From: Dastarcus helophoroides
Taxonomy: Eukaryota > Arthropoda > Insecta > Coleoptera > Bothrideridae
Direction of reading: 5' to 3'
NCBI GenBank assembly: GCA_028583605.1
Contig: CM053333.1
Span: 14,550,638 to 14,614,637, forward strand
DNA length: 64,000 bases
Both the position numbers and the translations under genes were made by a program. A model generated the notes under the pieces. The model had not been told where the DNA came from. It was given only the letters and a program-made list of their open reading frames with translations, and searched no databases. Positions 33,129-44,223 of this stretch are shown one piece after another (the stretch's first letter is position 1; the number at the start of each line of letters is the position of its first letter).

Positions 33129-34740
33129 ATAAATAAATCGTTTCTATTTAGATTTGCTGTGGAGTATATTTATGTAAATAGTAATTTTTAACTTGAATAC
33201 GTCTTTCATATTTTCTATTTTTGGCGAAGAAAAATTCAAGAACATTTCTAAACATAAAAGAATATTTTTAATACAAAAATGTGTTTATTTATGGACGATT
33301 TAATAGCGACAACGACAATAATAATATTTCGCAAGACGCAGCCAAGGAATATGTTGAATTATATTAACAAAAAAAAGAAGAGAAATACAATACATGTCGA
33401 TGCTATCAATAGCGGTATACATATGTATATAATGGATTATGTGTAACTTAAACTCGGAAGGTAACAATGGTTAAGAAATGAATAAGGTATGTCATAATCT
33501 TTGGTTGCTAGAGTATTTAAGAGATGTCGTTAATGAATGAACACACACCACACAAGTCGCAAAGCCAAAGTTGGGGTTTCCTTTCAATATGTGCACTTCT
33601 AATTGGTATATCGGCATTTATAGATTGATGGTGGTCTCTGTGGGGTCATTGATGAAGACGACTTAGATGGAATTAATGTCCACGTTCAATACATCTTTGA
33701 GGGTAGTAGATGTAGGAGTCCCAAAGAGAACTAACTGCCTTCAACTAATTATAAGCGACAGTCTAAACCGTAGCCAAGATACTTAGAAGTTGCAGCAAAA
33801 GGAGCACTATCTGACCACATACACACCACTCTCAGAGCATAAAATAACCCTTAATGGGCAATTATGTGTCGTTACATAGGAGCGGATAGAAGGAGGAACC
33901 AAGCTAGACGGAGTGTTACGTTAAATTAATCTTTCCCGCGGTTTCACGATTTTCGGATACGCTATTCCGAGCCCGTCTACTATCCCGGTGGTTATTGGAT
34001 AACCTGTTGCTGTAAGCGGCTCATCCCACCAATTTAAACCCTCGACTCGCTTTGCCCTTCGACAGCTTACCAGTTTCCCTTAGTTGGCAATTTTCAGTTT
34101 CCACGATTCCGGCAAAGTCAATTATCTTTTCCGCCACAAATTAATCCACTTTTGTGGCGATAATAGTAATTTTAACATATCTAAAATTACCTTGACATTT
34201 CCTTAATAGCGCAGAAAAATTATATAAAGAAAAATTTTAATTTATAATACGAGATTGATTGTTCTAATCGTAATAGTGACACCAATGCAAAAGATTTGAT
34301 ATACAGATGACAAAGCAGTGATAATCATCCCAAATTACATGCAAGGCGCAACAGTGAAAATTCTTAAACAGTTGAAGGTAAAATTAAAAAATCGGCCAAG
34401 AGCGAGTCCGGTTCGTAGATAATTCAGGTTACGTACTGTGAACAGCCAATAGACCAAATTAAACCATCCGCCCATCACATGTTTTGATTAATAAATAAAC
34501 CATTTAAAAATGCATAATATGAATAATAATTATTGCTTGGAGTGCCGATAAATGTGAAAACCATTTTAATGTTAATAATTTTAATTTACTAATTAAAAAC
34601 TTTTAATTTTTTATAGTAAATTTTGAACATTAAAAAAACTGTTATTTCCTAGTTTTAAGTTTCTACTTCTATTAGCAGTCTCATGATTGGTTGAATTTTT
34701 GTTAATTTATTTTTGAGAAACTAGAAAAAGTGCGCGACAA
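33129..34740. other. Unassigned; more complex island at 33.45-34.2 kb
   Basis: No coding frame, element end or repeat recognised. Composition of the island differs from the AT-rich flanks. Confidence 0.4.
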
Positions 34741-34844
34741 ACTGGGCAGGTTTAATGAGGCACATCCAAATGTCATAGTTTCAGATACAAACACAATTTA
34801 GCTGAACAATTCCAAAATAGTGTTTAAAAAACAAACAAAACAAA

Positions 34845-34985
34845 ATGTGGAAAGTCGAGAGAGGAGTTGAATTATCAGGATATGTGCAGGTAAATCCCGA
34901 TCAGTCATTTCGACAAATTGCTGTTGCAAGAACATTTCTTGTGATAAAGCGGCGAATCTTAAAAAAACATAAATTTTACCTACAG
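34845..34985 (+). pseudogene. Transposase HTH remnant
   Basis: One frame reads VNPDQSFRQIAVARTFLVIK and then RRILKKHKFYLQ. This resembles the second helix-turn-helix of mariner-like transposases (NPxxSxRxIAxxxGxSxxTVxRILKKHKFxPY). The match ends where the expected PYH motif should follow and the sequence turns into CAGTGTCTCACATTCAAAGT, a Tc1-like terminus. Only about 35 residues are informative, so identification is tentative. Confidence 0.45.
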
Positions 34986-34987
34986 TG

Positions 34988-35875
34988 TCTCACATTCAAA
35001 GTCGGACATCCAAAATTTAATAAATAATTAAGGGAGCAACGCAACATAGGACAATTATTATTGATGAAAATGTCTCAAAATATAATATTATTGGTAACTA
35101 TATCTACGTTAGTACAATTGTAACCAACCAAAAATTGTTACTTTAGGTAGTGTAAAAACTTATGCAAGGCTAATCTCGTAATGATATTAGCTCACATTTG
35201 AAAGTCGGACAGGCAAAAACCGCAATGAATAATAGTTTTAATAAGTGCGACTAATAATTTGTCGGGCCACCTTTACACTTATTGACTATCTGCAGACGAC
35301 ATGTTTTTACAAGATTCGATGAGATATTATTGTATTCACCCTTCAACACATTCTTGAGCTCCTGCTGGCTAAAATTTGGCACTTCTCATGCCCTTCTTTA
35401 ATTAATCCCACAAATCTTCTATTGGACTAAAATCTGCAGATTTCGAAGGTCATTAATTAAATGAGAGCAGTTATACAGAAACAATTAGCGAACGAGACCA
35501 GTGATTTGTTTGGGATTCTTGTGCTCATTTAGCAACCCAAAACTTTTAGTATTTTGACACAAAGGGGTTTTTATAATATCAAGCTGCACATATTGCTTCA
35601 TAGTTCTTCCTATAAAATGCAAATCGCCTAATCCCTGTCATACAACCCCAAAACGAAGATACCCCTCGACTATGTTTCGATGTCTATTGAAGATTTTATA
35701 ATTTCAGCTCTCTCGAAGTCTTCTCCAATCCTTCACCAAACCATCACATCCTTAAACATTAAACTTTCTTTTCTCCATAATATAACTGATTTCTAAAGGT
35801 GGTCATTGTTATAAACGTACTTTTTGACAGACTTCAATCTGAGGTTTATGTTTTGACGAAGAAAGTTTACTTTTA
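34988..35875 (-). pseudogene. Degenerate Tc1-like element, transposase remnant
   Basis: On the minus strand several frames carry fragments with Tc1 character: LINDLRNLQILVQ-stop-KICGIN (position of the SPDLNPIENLWD motif), VPNFSQQELKNVLKGEYNNI and LVKTCRLQIVNKCKGGPTNY (C-terminal region, compare ELK..I..EWN.I and RRCQAVI..KG..TKY). CTCACATTCAAAGTCGGAC near 34989 and its inverse-like TCACATTTGAAAGTCGGAC near 35192 may be one inverted terminus pair or a duplicated end. The other end is not defined and may be cut by PLE-2 at 35.9 kb. Very old copy. Confidence 0.5.
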
Positions 35876-35996
35876 GGCAATGCTTTAATGATAACCATGT
35901 TTATGGTGGAACGGCTTGTCCTTGGTTTTCTTCAAAAATTGAAATACAGAACTTGTCCCCTGAAACCAAAAAAGATTAAGAAACACAACAAAGATT

Positions 35997-36038
35997 GCTC
36001 CAATACGTTTCGACAGCCAATCTGCCATCTTTAGAGAG
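35997..36038 (-). ncRNA. Decayed hammerhead-like motif in PLE-2 3' end
   Basis: Minus strand: CUCU, CUAAAGA (the essential G of CUGAAGA is A), stem II GGCAG...CUGUC (five pairs, loop AUUGG), GAAACGUAUU and GGAGC. The core substitution should abolish cleavage, but stem II pairing survives with different bases from the 8.7- and 13.5-kb copies. Confidence 0.65.
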
Positions 36039-36148
36039 AAACTAACACCTAATCTTAAAATTTACCCTTATATACTAAGAATATTCACTTCGGGCATGAT
36101 CGACCGCATCCGAACGCGCATGCGCATCTTATCTTACACGTCGTAGTG

Positions 36149-37490
36149 TCACAATTCCTTATCTATCGACCTTAACTTTTTTAACAGAGTTGAATGGCCT
36201 AAAGGGCTAGCGCAACCATTCATAAGGTTGTCTCCAGTCTTATGGATGGCTAAGCTTTCACATGCATTTAGCATATAAGCCTTATTTACTACTCTTAACA
36301 ATTTAATATTATTATCTATCCGATGGTCTAATTCAAAGGCATGTCGAGCCACACTTGACTTCTCAGTTCTTCCGTACCTCAAATGAGCCAAATGCTTCTT
36401 CAGTCGGATTTTAAGAAATCCCCTTGTTTTTCCGATGTACTCTTGAGGACAATCCCTACATAAAATTTGGTTAATACCGGATTTATCCGTTTGCTCTACT
36501 TTATCCTTTAAACTACCTAAAAGCGAATTTAATTTTCCGTTAGAAGTATAAACAACCCGGAAGCCCTGTTTTTGTAAAATTCCACCCAAACCTTGCGTAA
36601 GCGAGGGTTCAAACGGAAGTGAGGCGAACTTAAAGTTTTTGTTCTCATCAGCTCGGAAAGTTGTGGTATTCACCAATTCACATTTGAATAGTTTCCTATT
36701 AATAATTTTATAAATAATATTTGGATCGAATCCATTAACTTCAGATATATGTTAAATTGTCTTCACCTCCTTTCCGAATCTTTCCCTATTAAGAGGAAGA
36801 CTCATAAGGCGATGGGCAAGGAAGTTGAAGCTTGCCATTTTGTGTTGTATGCAATGGTTAGAATCAAAAGTTATATAGCGGAAGGTACTGGAATCTTTCC
36901 TATATACATCAAATTCTAATCTATTTTTATTCCTAATAACTAAAGTGTCTAAAAATGGTAAAGCTGCTTCTTTCTCTAATTCTACGGTGAATTTAATTGT
37001 TGGAAACGTGAATTTAAAACATCAATGAAATTATCTAAATTTTGATTTTTTGTGTCAAAAATAGCAAAAATGTGATCTACATATCTAATCCATACCCTAG
37101 GAAATAAACTACATTCATTTTTAAGACGATTTTCAAAAACACTCATGAAGAGCTCAGCCATGAAAGGTGACAAAGAAAGGATTTCCCATGGCTGCGTCCT
37201 CAAGTTTATAAAATTCGTTATTAATTTGGAAATAATTTTGATCCATACATATTTTCGTTAACAAAATATATTCATCAATAATTTTGCCTAAAAGGTTATT
37301 AGATTCCAGCAGATCTTGAAGGTATAATAAGGTTTGAGGTATGGGTATACTGAGAAAGAGGGAAGAAACATCAAAAGAAACCAGCATTTTACCTTTCAAC
37401 AACTCTTCATTTTGAATTTTCTGCACAAACTCTTGGGAATTCTTTCAAGCAAAATTATTGACGAAAAATTTTCCTGCAGGTTTATTATTT
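36149..37490 (-). pseudogene. PLE-2 polyprotein: RT fragments and GIY-YIG endonuclease
   Basis: Order on the minus strand: NSQEFVQKIQNEELLKGK, MLVSFDVSSLFLSIPIPQTL (first catalytic Asp), FYKLEDAAMGNP then a frameshift into LSPFMAELFMSVFENRL, and WIRYVDHIFAIFD, where the catalytic pair DD has become DH. After a gap comes FRVVYTSNGKLNSLLGSLKD and CRDCPQEYIGKTRGFLKIRL with KKHLAHLRYGRTEKSSVARH, the GIY-YIG domain, followed by a stop at 36149. The endonuclease part is open for 175 codons and better preserved than the RT. The RT is dead because of the Asp-to-His change and the frameshift. Confidence 0.88.
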
Positions 37491-37500
37491 GTAAACTTCT

Positions 37501-38467
37501 TCCCAGTACATCCACACGTTTCATCAGAAGAGCGCTTGCAGTACCATACGCTCCAAGAGCTAGATTGGAACTGTCCGACTTTCTACTGTGAACTGTTTAA
37601 TGGTAATTAAAATGGTTTAGGAACACCCCATCTTGCGAAGTTCCTACTTTTTTTGCTCCTTCTTATTTGGAAAACAACTATTCTCTCTTGTTGCATCATC
37701 CTTTGCATATTACACTATTACCAGTTTTAAAATGCTTTTATTACACGTAATTAACACAGTGTCCGATTTTGATTGTGAGACATTGTATCTAAAATGCTAT
37801 TCCCAGAAGATGTAATTTCGTGAAACTATTTGCCAGCACATATTGAATAATCCTATCTGGTTACAACAAATCTGCTTTGGTAAGGAATCTGATTTTTGTC
37901 TATATGGATCTGTAAATTAACACAAATGCAGGTAAAGTAATTTTTTACGATATACCCTATACTGCTTTTTCTTAATTTTCTAGATAATGAAGTGACAAAA
38001 ATCCTTGTTTGATAAGAGAAGATCATAGTTTGCATCTAGAAAAAATAAATGTATGGAGAGTCGGCAGGAATACTGAATAACACAATGATTGGTCCAATAT
38101 TTTATAATGGATTATTATCGGGAGAAATAGTGTGGAACAGCCAAATGGAATAAATTCCGTATCCCAGTTATTATACAAATTTATAAGATATCTCAAGACA
38201 CGTCAACTTTAGATTATAAAAGAATATCCTCCACCGTAAAAATGTTATCTCTAGATGCAACCCTCTTCAAGTGACAGTTGCAACCCCTAAATTTTTGAAC
38301 CAAAAGTAGGAGCTTGTTATATTTCATTTGAAAGCTATTTTTATTCTCTATTTAAAAATGTCATGGTTGCCATATTTGTTTTAAAAATTAATTGTAAAAA
38401 AAAATAATTTCAACAAAAAAATCATGAATCTAAAATTTTCATTTAATAAAATAAAAACAAACCATAC
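37501..38467. other. Unassigned
   Basis: No gene recognised. Part of 38.2-38.46 kb may be the 3' flank of the D,D41D element that follows on the minus strand, but no inverted termini were found. Confidence 0.4.
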
Positions 38468-39240
38468 TTAATAAAGAAGATATTCAAAATGAGCACCTTC
38501 AATATCTTGGCAACATCCTAATACAACAACAACAAGCGTTATTTTTGTTCGTAAGTCAGCTAAGTCGCGGGGTTTGGTTTTATACACTTTACTTTTCACA
38601 TAACCCTATTAAAAAGTCCATAGGCGTCAGATCTGGTGATCGTGGTGGCCGTTCTACCATACCTTGTCTCCCTATCCACCGATTTGGAAATGTAAAATCG
38701 AGATATTGCTGGACATTGCCTTGGTAGTGTGGTGGTGCTCCATCTTGCTGGAATCATATTACATTAGCTGGAACGTGTGGATTTTCTTAAGCTGAATATA
38801 AGTTTACCAAAACAGGTAAAATGTTGTTTTGGAGCAGTGCTAAATAATTAACTCCATTTAAATTTCCATCAATAAAAAATGGACCAATGATCTCTAATAA
38901 TCCCTGCCCAAACATTAACTTTTTCAAGGTTCTGTGTGTGCAATTCTCTCATCCAGTGAGGATTTTCACTAGCGACAGTTTTGACGATTTACATGAACGT
39001 GAAGAGTAAAAGTGAACCCATCAGAAAACCATAAGTTTTCTATTTGGATGACATTATTATCTTATCTTTGCATCATATTTGAAACTGCTAAACGATGTTA
39101 AAAATTCTCCCAGAGCAGATGCAGATATCGAATTAAATCCTGAAAAAGTTCTCTTTCAGCAGGATGCTGCATTGCCTCGTTGTTATATGTATCAGTAAAC
39201 ATTTGAAAAAAAAAAGATATCGAATTATAAATTAATAGGT
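38468..39240 (-). pseudogene. D,D41D mariner-like (rosa-type) transposase remnant
   Basis: Minus strand, several frames: NEAMQHPAERELFQDLIRYL, FSDGFTFTLHVHVNRQNCR (first catalytic Asp; FSDEATF expected), NPHWMRELHTQNLEKVNVWA and GIIRDHW, FIDGNLNGVNYLALLQNNIL, then QQDGAPPHYQGNVQQYLDFT (second Asp) and FPNRWIGRQGMVERPPRSPD with LTPMDF (third Asp 41 residues later), ending GCCQDIEGAHFEYLLY-stop at 38468-38470. The D-41-D spacing and HFEYLL end match the rosa-like branch of Tc1/mariner. Multiple stops and frameshifts. TIRs not found. Confidence 0.82.
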
Positions 39241-40988
39241 AGGTGTACAATTATTGTTCATAATAAAATGGCCACCATTTTGAACATTTAATATAGGTTT
39301 ATGATAAAGTATTGGAGACATAAAATCTTCGGCCAGTTTCATCCAAAAAAGTAGTTTTGGCCATGGTTTTAGTTTCAACCCAAATTTAACAGAAACTTCG
39401 GCCTAGCTAAAACTAAGCTCGAAAATTTCCAAAAAAATTAAATTCCAAGACAAACTACGAAGTTATAAAACGAATTCGAGATTTAAGTCAAAATTTTCAT
39501 TTTAATGTATACATTTTAGAAACCTTTTAGGTTTAGATTGAAAATTTTCAGAAAAAAGTAAAAATAATGACAGAAACCTCGAAATTCTTATATATTCTTA
39601 AATTTTCAAGCTTACAGTTTAAACAAGAAATTTTGAGAAAAAATCCTTGGAAATATTTGATACTTATATTTGAACATAATGAATTTTAAAACAAAATTAT
39701 GAGAAAAAGGTTAATTTGAATTTAAATTCGAAATTTCGAGGAAAAAAGGCACATTTTTGGGTGGAGATAGAAATTTTTAAAAAACCAAATCAAAATTTCT
39801 ATAAAAAAGTTTACATTTTGCGTTTCAAGTCAAAATTTTAGAGAAAATTAAAGATTTCTAATTTAAACTCAATATTTTCAAAAAAAAATTTAATTTCTAT
39901 TTTAAACTGGAAGATTCGTATATTTGTCTTAAAGGTACACCATTTAAACCCGTGATTTCAGTTGAAACTTAAAATTTATAGAAAAATCTGAATTTAAAGT
40001 GAAAGATTCGAGAAAAAATCCAACTTTTCGAATTTATTTTGAAATCTAAAAAAAAAGTAAATTAAGGTTTTTTAAAAATCCGACTTTATTTCCGAAAACT
40101 CAGTTTTAATCTTAGAACTTTAAAAAGCCAAGTTTTTTGTTCTAAACATATAGAAGCTATTCCTAATTATGAGAAAAATGTTCAGATTTCGGGAAAAACT
40201 CAAAAGATATAAAAATAAAGTAAATTCAAGTTTTAACACAAAATTTTGCAAAAGTTACACATTTGGTAAAAATTAACCTTTAAAAAAAAAGAGGTCTACA
40301 GAGAAAATAAAAGAGCATGGTTACAAAACAAATAACTCAATCGTAAAAATTACAAAATTTAAAAAAATTTGAAGATTAATCTCGGAATTTTAAAAAAATT
40401 AACATTTCGAAGAAAATCTTAAAATGTATGTAAAAAAATCATAAAATCTCCACTTTAATCATAAAATATTGACTTTAAATTTCAATATTTGTCTTTTTTT
40501 AGATTTCTTTCAAAACATTAATATTATTCAAAAACCTCAAAATTTTGAGTAATATTTTGTTAATTAAGTTTGACTTCCTATTGAAAATTTCGAAATTATT
40601 CCTTATTTTTAAAAATTTTGACTTCAACTTTAAATGTTGATTAGTTTTTTTTTGACATTAAAATTTTAATTTCCAAAATGCTTGCTGCTGTATTTGAACT
40701 TGAATTTCCAAAAGATCGAATTAACTTAAGGCTCAAACAAAAAAGTTAAAAGTTTGAGTTTAACGTCTGCACATCGAGATTAAAAGGTTCAAAAAAATAT
40801 CACGAAAAATATAGAGATTTTAATTAAAACTAGAAGTTTCGAATAATCTTTCAATCATGTCCAACGTTTCGAGCAAAATCAATTTTTTAGGATTTTTCTC
40901 AGTATTTGGACTTTAAAATGGCACTTAAGAGTAGAAATAGAAATTTAATTGAAAATTTCGGACTAATTTCGCTAATTCTAATAAATAA
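39241..40988. repeat. A-rich filler block
   Basis: From about 39.4 kb this is low-complexity AAATTTCGAGAAAAA-type sequence. No gene seen. Confidence 0.6.
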
Positions 40989-40990
40989 TA

Positions 40991-41845
40991 CGAGACTAAA
41001 TCAAATATGAACCAGAATTTCTATCGTATTGCCATGAGGGCTTCAAGTGTGTGCGCATACTCTTAGACATGTGACTTCCTGCGCTCAGGCGAATTCCGTT
41101 CTCGCCATTCGTCAGTTGTAAATACAATGAGTGAGCAAGAGATTCATCCGCACTTTTCGCAGTGCATTATGAATAAATTTCTTGCCTTTGAAGGTGTAAA
41201 GCCCGCCAAAATTCTTCGTAGACTAAAAGCACCGTTTGGGGATACTTGTTTGAAGAAAACTCAAGTGTATGAATCGCACAAAAACTTTTTGGAAGGACTA
41301 ACTCCAGTTGAAAATGAACCCCATGCCCGTTGTCCTCGGACCAGTGTGACTGTGGACAAGATTAATGCTCTTGTGCACGTCGATTTTTTGCATGAACGTC
41401 GTACGGTTGCCTACTACCGCCAGCTATTGAATGAACCAAAACGTGCATATTGGCGGAAGAGGCGCGAATTAAGGGTCAGAAATGTGATTTTGCTTCGCGA
41501 CAATGCCCTGACACATCAAAAATTAGAGAAAATGCATTGGGCAACATTAGAACACCCTCCTTATAGTCCCGACTTATCACCATGCGATTATCATATGTTT
41601 GAGCCACTGAAAGAAGCTTTAGGAGGTGAGCGATGTCATGATGATGCTGCTGTTGAGACATTTGTGCGCAATTGACTGCAAACACGCCTCCCCTCTTTTT
41701 GTGATGATGGCATTGCAAAACTCATAATCCGCTGGGAAAAATGCATAACAAAATAAGGAGATTATCTAGAAAAATAGTTATTGACTTTCATATATGTATC
41801 TTGTACCAATAAATTTTTAAAAATAAATTCCGGTTCATATTTGAA
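40991..41845 (+). mobile_element. mariner copy M3, internally deleted
   Basis: Left end CGAGACTAAATCAAATATGA preceded by TA (40989-40990). The right side keeps TCATATATGTATCTTGTACC and ATTCCGGTTCATATTTGA, but the terminal ten bases are altered. A short duplication (AAATTTTTAAAAATAAATTCC) sits just before the right terminus. The internal deletion is at the same position as in M1. Confidence 0.9.
41127..41777 (+). pseudogene. mariner transposase remnant (M3)
   Basis: Frame open from MSEQEIHPHF through the HTH (FLAFEGVKPAKILRRLKAPF, VYESHKNFLEG) and PRTSVTVDKINALVHVDFLH. The join of DKINA to LVHVDF marks the same internal deletion as M1, removing the first catalytic Asp. LLRDNA keeps the second Asp, but six residues after it are deleted (RPHSAN missing). 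SPDLSPCDYHMF keeps the third. TGA at 41673-41675 interrupts VRN-stop-LQTRLPSF; the natural end is TAG 41775-41777 after DYLEK. The best-preserved frame of the three copies, but still inactive. Confidence 0.9.
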
Positions 41846-43030
41846 CCGAATATTTTTTAAGAAATTTTGAAATGTTTTTAAATCCCCAAGTTTTTCTCCT
41901 TTTAGCTTTTGAATTGTAATTTATAATTTCTTTTTAATATTGCGGCTTTAAAGTTATACATTTCTAGATCAAAGTAGAAATTTTAGAATTAGGATCGTGA
42001 TGTCAAGAAAATGTTTAAAAAATTTTAGATTAAATTCGAAATTTTGGTTTTACACTTGGGATTAAAATTCCGGATTAAACTTTAAATTTTAAATTTAAAA
42101 AAGTGGAATTTATTTTTAGTATCATTTAAACTTTAAGGTCAAAATTTCGAAATAAAATTGGACAAGCTATAAAAGAAAATCCGGAATTACTTTTTTTAAA
42201 TTTTAATTGTATTCTCAAAATTCCAACTTTACACTTTCTTTTTAAATCACTTTAGAGTCAAAATTTTAGGATTAAGATCAAACATTTGTAATTAAGTTTA
42301 AAATTTCAAGAAAAAATTTTAGATTGGAATTAAACTTGCCATTTTGTTGAAAACCTAAGAAATGGGTTTAAATTCTAAATTAAGAATAGTTAGATAAAAA
42401 CCGAAGATTTTAAACTTGAACTTCCTAATCGTTATCCTGAAATTTCGACTTTAAATTCCATATTTTAAGAAAAAAACGTTAAATTTTCCAAATTTTGTAA
42501 TTTTTGTAAAAAAAATTTGTTTTTTTTTAACTTCGATTTTTTCCTATAATTTCAAATTTATGCTAATAATTATTAATATTTTTTTTCTCCTTGGAAGTCG
42601 AAATTCTGCATGACAGTCGAAATTTTGGGATTAAACTCCGAATATTAAGAAATGGTTGAACATTTTTTTAAGTACAGTCATACTTCGCCCTTGGAGCACT
42701 GCGAGTAGAAAGCAGAAATAAATTGATGGTAAGAAGCTGCCATTTTAAAAGAAGATAAGTTCTAATTATCTAGGAAAATTCTGCTTGTCAACGAATTCCA
42801 GAGTTTTTGAATTCTATAGAACAACCTCTGAAATTAAACTCAAAATTTCACCTCTATATTCAAGATTTTGAGTGAACGATTAAAAAAAAGGAAGATTTTT
42901 TAGTATGTACCTGAAATTTTAAATTTAAACTTTAAATTCCAGAAAAAAGTTTAGCATATTGAGTTCAAGCCCGAAATTTCTACTTTATTTCGAAGTTTTG
43001 AGCAATTTACCAGGAGCTTTTCAGTTACTG
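41846..43030. repeat. AT-rich filler
   Basis: Low-complexity AAATTT/TCGAAATTT words. At 42675 a TACAGTCATACTTCGCCC stretch resembles a Tc1-like end, but without a partner. No gene seen. Confidence 0.5.
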
Positions 43031-44079
43031 ATGTCAGTGTTTATTTTTCTAAAAATTATACTAAAATTCGAAAAAAGTTAATAAACTAAAGAAATCTGAA
43101 AGGAGCAAGACACGTTCAATTACCTGATTACGCCACTTAGAGTTGTATTTTTGATTCTTTTTAGAGTGAAACGATCCTCTCGATAAGAGCACATGGACTG
43201 GGACTGGGAAATCCTAAATCAGCAAATTTAAAATCCGGAAATCCTATATTGATGTCCAGCTAATACGCTAAGGTCCTTCTTTAATACAAAAGTCAATTCA
43301 ATGATTCGGATAATATTCAATTCAATTTATACACTGAATGCAACGAAGCAAGATAGGCAACCACTTTACATTTAAACCTATGAGGTTTATTTCCAACAAA
43401 TATGATAATATGAGATGAATATGAGGAAAATAGAACTTCTTCCAAATTGGAATCTTTGCTAGAACATGTCCGATTCGTTTCACAGTTACACAAAACGTGG
43501 TTCTTGGAACTTGTTACGGAAGATTTATTCGACTGTATATTTCAAACTTTCGAAAGCAACTGATGTAAATACATTTCTTTTCTTCCCAAACAAATCAGCG
43601 CATATTTTAATTGAAACCTAAGCACTATAAAGTCACTTTAAAGAAGGGCTTATTTGAAGGAAACGTTTGTTATTGTTACCTCCACAACATCATTTTACCT
43701 TTACTTGCTACTATAAAGGAAAACAGTATTTTAAGGAATAAATGCCGTTCGAATAAAATACATTTCTGGAATAATGAACTAGATAGTAAGTCACATTTAC
43801 AATACATTACTACGCTGGCAATGCATCTAATTCATTCTATAATAGTGCTAATATCTTATCTCTAGCTATTTTATCAATGTAATCTCGTGTTGACACAGAG
43901 ATATAATCCACCATGTTGTTAGATACAGAATTCATATTTCTAAGTAGAACAAAATCATGTAATCCCTTTCAGTTTTTTTAAATTTGGTGCTGCGGTAAAA
44001 ATAAAAAAAAAAGACGTAAACACCGATGAATAAGTCAACACTAAGAAAACCAAATCAATGTGATATTGTTAAGTGAAAA
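43031..44079. other. Upstream region of the LRRNT exon
   Basis: More complex than the filler and without recognisable repeats. It would include the 5' UTR and promoter if the exon at 44080 starts a gene, but I cannot point to a specific promoter element. Confidence 0.35.
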
Positions 44080-44223
44080 ATGTGGCTCAAATTCATTTAT
44101 TTTTTATATCTTGGCATATCAGCGGCGCAATCTTCTTGCCCCAACGCCTGCCTCTGCAATTTGGAAAATGTGGATTGCAGCAATCAATACTTAAGCCGGC
44201 TTCCCCCAGGAATAGATACAAAT
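44080..44223 (+). CDS. First coding exon of a secreted or membrane LRR protein: signal peptide and LRRNT
   Basis: ATG at 44080 opens MWLKFIYFLYLGISAAQSS, a hydrophobic signal peptide with a small-residue cleavage region (AAQS). It is followed directly by CPNACLCNLENVDCSNQYLS and RLPPGIDTN. The C-x3-C-x-C-x6-C spacing and VDCSN..LS.LP..I match the cysteine-capped N-terminus of extracellular leucine-rich repeat proteins such as Slit, LRR receptors and LGRs. The frame reaches exactly AAT followed by GTAAGA, a good phase-0 splice donor at 44224. That is 48 codons. The next exon should start with an LRR; I did not find it in the following 19.8 kb, so the intron may be long and hold the transposons downstream. 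Alternatively this is an isolated processed or dead exon. Specific family not determinable. Confidence 0.72.

Larger units (their letters stand above)
35902..37500 (-). mobile_element. PLE-2: Penelope-like retroelement, 5'-truncated
   Basis: Minus strand: RT fragments (37490-36980), GIY-YIG domain (36676-36149), 3' UTR, then the terminal unit (about 36050-35907) with an HHR-like core, TTTCAGGGGACAAGTTCTG and a GGACAAGCCGTTCCACC end. This links the solo units at 8.7, 13.4 and 48.5 kb to a PLE. 5' sequence before the RT palm is missing or unrecognisable. Confidence 0.85.

Noticed and set aside
42675..42720. TACAGTCATACTTCGCCCTT as a Tc1-like terminus
   Set aside because: No matching inverse within several kilobases.
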